A DNA stretch of 14,174 bases from Fusobacteriaceae bacterium UBA2433 (GTDB lineage: Bacteria > Fusobacteriota > Fusobacteriia > Fusobacteriales > Fusobacteriaceae): positions 1-14,174 of the forward strand of contig DDQV01000169.1 in assembly GCA_002342785.1 (NCBI GenBank). The letters are read 5' to 3'. Position 1 is the stretch's first letter; every line of letters begins with the position of its first letter. Of this stretch, positions 14,168 through 14,174 are shown piece by piece. The notes under the pieces were generated by a model. It was not told the DNA's origin and did no database searches. It was given only the letters and a program-made list of their open reading frames with translations. The translations under genes were made by a program, and so were the position numbers.

Positions 14168-14174
14168 AGAGGAG
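14168..14174 (+). promoter_or_regulatory. Shine-Dalgarno of a gene starting just past the window
   Basis: AGAGGAG forms the last bases of the window. With the promoter motifs upstream it implies a + strand start codon within about 10 nt to the right; the gene itself cannot be seen. Confidence 0.5.

Noticed and set aside
1..14174. A genome-wide TGA = Trp code
   Set aside because: All other Trp residues seen are TGG and no other gene contains an in-frame TGA, so a single site does not support a changed code.

Overview
The window is AT-rich throughout. Reading frames are dense, ribosome-binding sites are strong AGGAGG types, and stops are TAA (ten genes) or TAG (one), never TGA. Gene content points to an anaerobic fermenter, most likely a member of Fusobacteriota (Fusobacterium, Ilyobacter or Cetobacterium type). 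This assignment is inferred from gene content and composition, not from a marker gene.

Positions 1-7717, all on the + strand, hold a nearly complete module for reducing succinate to crotonyl-CoA through 4-hydroxybutyrate. In order they are: the 3' end of 4-hydroxybutyryl-CoA dehydratase (abfD); a small NifU C-terminal-type Fe-S protein; 4-hydroxybutyrate CoA-transferase (cat2); an AspT-family membrane exchanger; succinate CoA-transferase (cat1); CoA-acylating succinate semialdehyde dehydrogenase (sucD); and 4-hydroxybutyrate dehydrogenase (4hbD). The expected flow is succinate (possibly imported by the exchanger) -> succinyl-CoA (Cat1) -> succinate semialdehyde (SucD) -> 4-hydroxybutyrate (4HbD) -> 4-hydroxybutyryl-CoA (Cat2) -> crotonyl-CoA (AbfD), then to butyrate. 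Hairpins follow abfD and cat2, and a strong intrinsic terminator closes the cluster after 4hbD.

Positions 7718-10955 hold a two-gene cyclic-di-GMP unit. The first gene encodes a two-helix membrane protein with a full set of HD-GYP phosphodiesterase residues. Its natural frame is broken by a TGA codon exactly where this family's N-terminus has a conserved Trp. The second gene is a diguanylate cyclase with a periplasmic ABC-substrate-binding-like sensor, one membrane helix and a GGEEF domain without an I-site. A perfect 32-nt palindrome ends this unit and also the convergent gene beyond it.

Positions 10955-12490 on the - strand encode a solitary TaqI/Eco57I-type adenine DNA methyltransferase with a GTG start and no visible restriction partner.

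Positions 12491-13204 are non-coding as far as can be seen. The region contains a possible decayed - strand reading frame, a possible - strand promoter, and a structured GC-richer patch (about 12904-13033) resembling an orphan IS200/IS605-type right end or omega-RNA-like hairpin with no transposase. Three TATAACTT repeats lie before the last gene.

Positions 13205-13972 encode a dienelactone-hydrolase-family lipoprotein with a Cys-Asp-His triad, followed by an intrinsic terminator. The last 140 bases carry promoter-like motifs and end in a Shine-Dalgarno sequence, so another + strand gene should begin just past the window.
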